Shown here: positions 16,514 to 18,234 of the stretch, in pieces
Layout of the letters: each line of letters begins with the position of its first letter
How positions within the stretch are numbered: position 1 is the stretch's first letter
Assembly (NCBI GenBank): GCA_016987375.1
Contig: PJRA01000263.1
Location: 161,672-179,905, forward strand
DNA from: Brachionus koreanus
Lineage: Eukaryota; Rotifera; Eurotatoria; Ploima; Brachionidae
Direction of reading: 5' to 3'
DNA: 18,234 nt
Translations under genes and position numbers: made by a program
Notes under the pieces: model-generated
Databases searched by the model: none
What the model saw: the letters and a program-made list of their open reading frames with translations, nothing else
What the model was told of the DNA's origin: nothing

Positions 16514-17337
16514 TTAAACTAGAAAAAAAATAAGAATTCTCTTCATCAAAAAACTACTAAAATAATAATTACTTATGTCACTTTGATTGTAAAAATCGGA
16601 TCCGATCGGAGCTGGTTGTTTAAAAGTCTTGAATCGGTATCGGGTGCCGATTGGGATTTGTCCTGTTTTTTTCTTGCAATTGGACGAAGCGAATGACGAA
16701 TACTTTGAAACAGTTTTATTTGGACCGTTGAACATTTTCGGTTCATAAATTTTGTCTGATCTGTTTGTTGGCAATGAGCTCTTGAGAGAGAACAAATTGC
16801 CTATTTTCGTCCTAAAGCTTGTTTTCAAGTCACTCGAGCTGCTTTTCACCAGTCTGTTCTTTAGCTTTGTACTATCGACGGCTTCCATTTGAGACGACTT
16901 GAAAGAATACCATGGACTTTTGAAGTTGCTATTTTTCGCCAACACTAATTCAAAGTCCTTGCACAGCGAACAAGATGGTTTGTATATATCAGTGCTTTTT
17001 AATTTATTTACAGAATTGTTAAGTCGGCTTGAGACAAGATGGTGTCTCGAGTCACGGGTGCTCAGACCCGAACTCTGCATACTAAAAAGAAAATTTTTTC
17101 GCTTTTTGTCCTTCAAAAAGCTTGCCGGAAAGAGTATTTTGTAAAAGGCGCGTCTAAAGTCGCGCGAGCTAAACGCATAAATAATCGGATTACAGCCTGA
17201 ATTCAAATAGCCGAACCATGTGAAGACAAAAAATATGGTATCGTGTGAATCGCTCAAGTTTGCTTGGAAAATCCCCGTTATTACATTGTATATAAAAAAT
17301 GGCAGCCAACATATAATAAACACTCCCATTACAATAC
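16514..17337 (-). CDS. last exon of an aminergic-type class A GPCR (TM6, TM7, C-tail); partial
   Basis: Read on the minus strand, TM6 is GIVMGVFIICWLPFFIYNVI, with the CWLPFF signature. A short extracellular loop follows, then TM7 as FVFTWFGYLNSGCNPIIYAF, with the aminergic WxGY ligand-pocket motif and NPxxY. Helix 8 is SSRDFRRAFYKIL. The wording is closest to D1-type dopamine and alpha-1-type adrenergic/octopamine receptors, and I cannot choose between them. A Ser/Lys-rich cytoplasmic tail of about 200 residues follows. The exon starts at 17337 after the acceptor TCTAAAG, in phase 1 (its first two bases GT complete a split codon), so TM1-5 lie upstream beyond the window. The intron visible to the right is full of transposon debris. 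The stop codon is at 16514-16516. Confidence 0.85.
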
Positions 17338-17574
17338 CTTTAGATAAAGGACATTAATTTTAATTTTATAAATTGATTTTTTTTTTAAATAAAAGAGAAG
17401 AGTAAACATTTTAGTCAGTTTTGATTATGAACTATCGTTCACAGATTTTCTTTCAATGGCAGATTAGAAGATTCAAAAAATAAAAAAAGAAAACGAAAGA
17501 GTAAATTTATACTAGAACTGAAAAGAAATTCAGTTACAGTGTGCATTTTCATACTATTGCCTCTTAATATTGCC

Positions 17575-17800
17575 CTTTCTCCTCTGATACAGATACAGAT
17601 AAAAGAACTCTAGCTAGCATAGATCTCAAAGTCAAAAATATTTTTATGGAATGTTCCTGAACTTTTTCTAATGCATTCAAATCCATCTTTTACTTGGATT
17701 CCACGCTTGCACCGCACACTCTAGATGAGGTCATAACATAGATGCATATAGTTTTGCCCATAAGTATTTTTTAGTTCTTTTGTAACAAAAAAATGTTCTG
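17575..17800 (-). mobile_element. LINE D, 3' piece: decayed RT C-terminal region in the GPCR intron
   Basis: The minus strand reads LWAKLYASML, a stop, then PHLECAVQAWNPSK. After a frameshift it reads DLNALEKVQEHSIKIF. This is the 'LYxSLVRPHLEYCVQAWxPxxxxDIxxLEKVQRRATK' segment found after the RT domain of many LINEs. It is only about 60 codons, with stops. Confidence 0.65.
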
Positions 17801-17829
17801 CAAATAAAACAAAGTGAAACAAAACTATT

Positions 17830-18165
17830 GTTTCAACTGTTGCGGTAGTCTGCAAAATTCCAGTCAATATAATAACATTGAAAATGATTCGCAATCAATT
17901 TACTTAGATGAACATATACTTGGGTGAATTAGATAAATGGCTTTTAAAATGGAACTTGATAATTTCTGTTGAAAAGTTATGTTCAGTAGTCTTGAAAAAT
18001 ATTGAAAGCCAAAAAAGAAATTAAATTTCTATTATTAAATTGAAGTATGAAACTTGACTGTAAATTAAATTTCAACTCAATGGCTGAAGAAATTAAAGAA
18101 CGCTGTAGCTCAGCACAAAATTTGAAACAAATATTTTGATTATTTTTTTTATTTTGAATAAACCA
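17830..18165 (+). mobile_element. LINE D, upstream piece in opposite orientation
   Basis: The plus strand reads GELDKWLLKWNLIISVEK, then CSVVLKN. After a frameshift it reads DCKLNFNSMAEEIKERCS and AQNLKQIF. These match the segment just after the RT active site ('DLxKWxxKWxLxxSxEKCxxL...DxKLNFxxHxxxIxxRCxxRxNLLKIL'). It belongs upstream of the 17575-17800 piece but lies on the other strand. Confidence 0.55.
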
Positions 18166-18187
18166 TTCAAATCACATAATAAACAAA

Positions 18188-18234
18188 TACAGTATGTTGC
18201 AAAAGTTTAGAAATTAATTATTTTATTTATCTAA
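18188..18234 (+). mobile_element. Tc1/mariner-like end running off the window edge
   Basis: TA followed by CAGTATGTTGCAAAAGTTTA is the usual opening of Tc1/mariner terminal repeats (TACAGTxxxxxxCAAAAGT). Only 45 bases are visible, so neither the element's length nor a transposase can be judged. Confidence 0.45.

Noticed and set aside
16899..17144. Plus-strand open frame inside the GPCR exon
   Set aside because: Antisense shadow of the receptor tail.
1..18234. tRNA, rRNA or bacterial operon features
   Set aside because: No cloverleaf with a recognisable A/B box, no rRNA-like sequence and no bacterial-style gene clustering seen on either strand.

Overview
The window is AT-rich animal nuclear DNA. 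It has introns, AATAAA poly(A) signals and orthologues of animal genes, and no bacterial operons or ribosome binding sites. The base composition, a 58-bp intron, largely intronless genes and dense decayed non-LTR retrotransposons would suit a small invertebrate such as a monogonont rotifer, but the sequence alone does not fix the taxon.

Four host genes are supported. (1) A minus-strand MAEA/GID9 orthologue at 2203-3433, whose last exon is recovered here across a 58-bp intron. It is a subunit of the CTLH/GID ubiquitin ligase. (2) A plus-strand, intact, intronless NUP35/Nup53 nucleoporin at 7254-8357. (3) A plus-strand Golgi sulfotransferase of the galactose-3-O family at 11661-12722. (4) The last exon (TM6, TM7 and tail) of an aminergic-type GPCR on the minus strand at 16514-17337, whose upstream exons lie beyond the right edge. 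These genes do not form a pathway and look like ordinary scattered housekeeping and signalling genes.

The spaces between them are largely a transposon graveyard. From left to right it holds: a LINE ORF1 (zinc-knuckle) relic; a hAT transposase C-terminal relic; a short piggyBac-type element bounded by TTAA; a LINE reverse-transcriptase relic (A) with duplicated 3' sequence and a (TAC)n tail; a possible Ty3/gypsy RT scrap; a second LINE fragment (B) between ~125-bp inverted arms; a broken Ulp1/C48-type cysteine protease gene whose 3' end forms the right arm; a Tc1/mariner-like end; a third LINE (C) with an internal RT deletion, a structured 3' UTR and a nested 5' fragment of another LINE; and, inside the GPCR intron, two LINE pieces in opposite orientation followed by another Tc1-like end at the window edge.

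The most interesting non-coding signal is an ~81-nt imperfect hairpin at 13908-13988. Its 3' arm carries the seed of the miR-92/25 family at a plausible mature position. Other points worth checking are the tail-to-tail Ulp1 ends flanking LINE B, the three-way-junction fold at the 3' end of LINE C, and the nested LINE insertion with a 33-bp target duplication.
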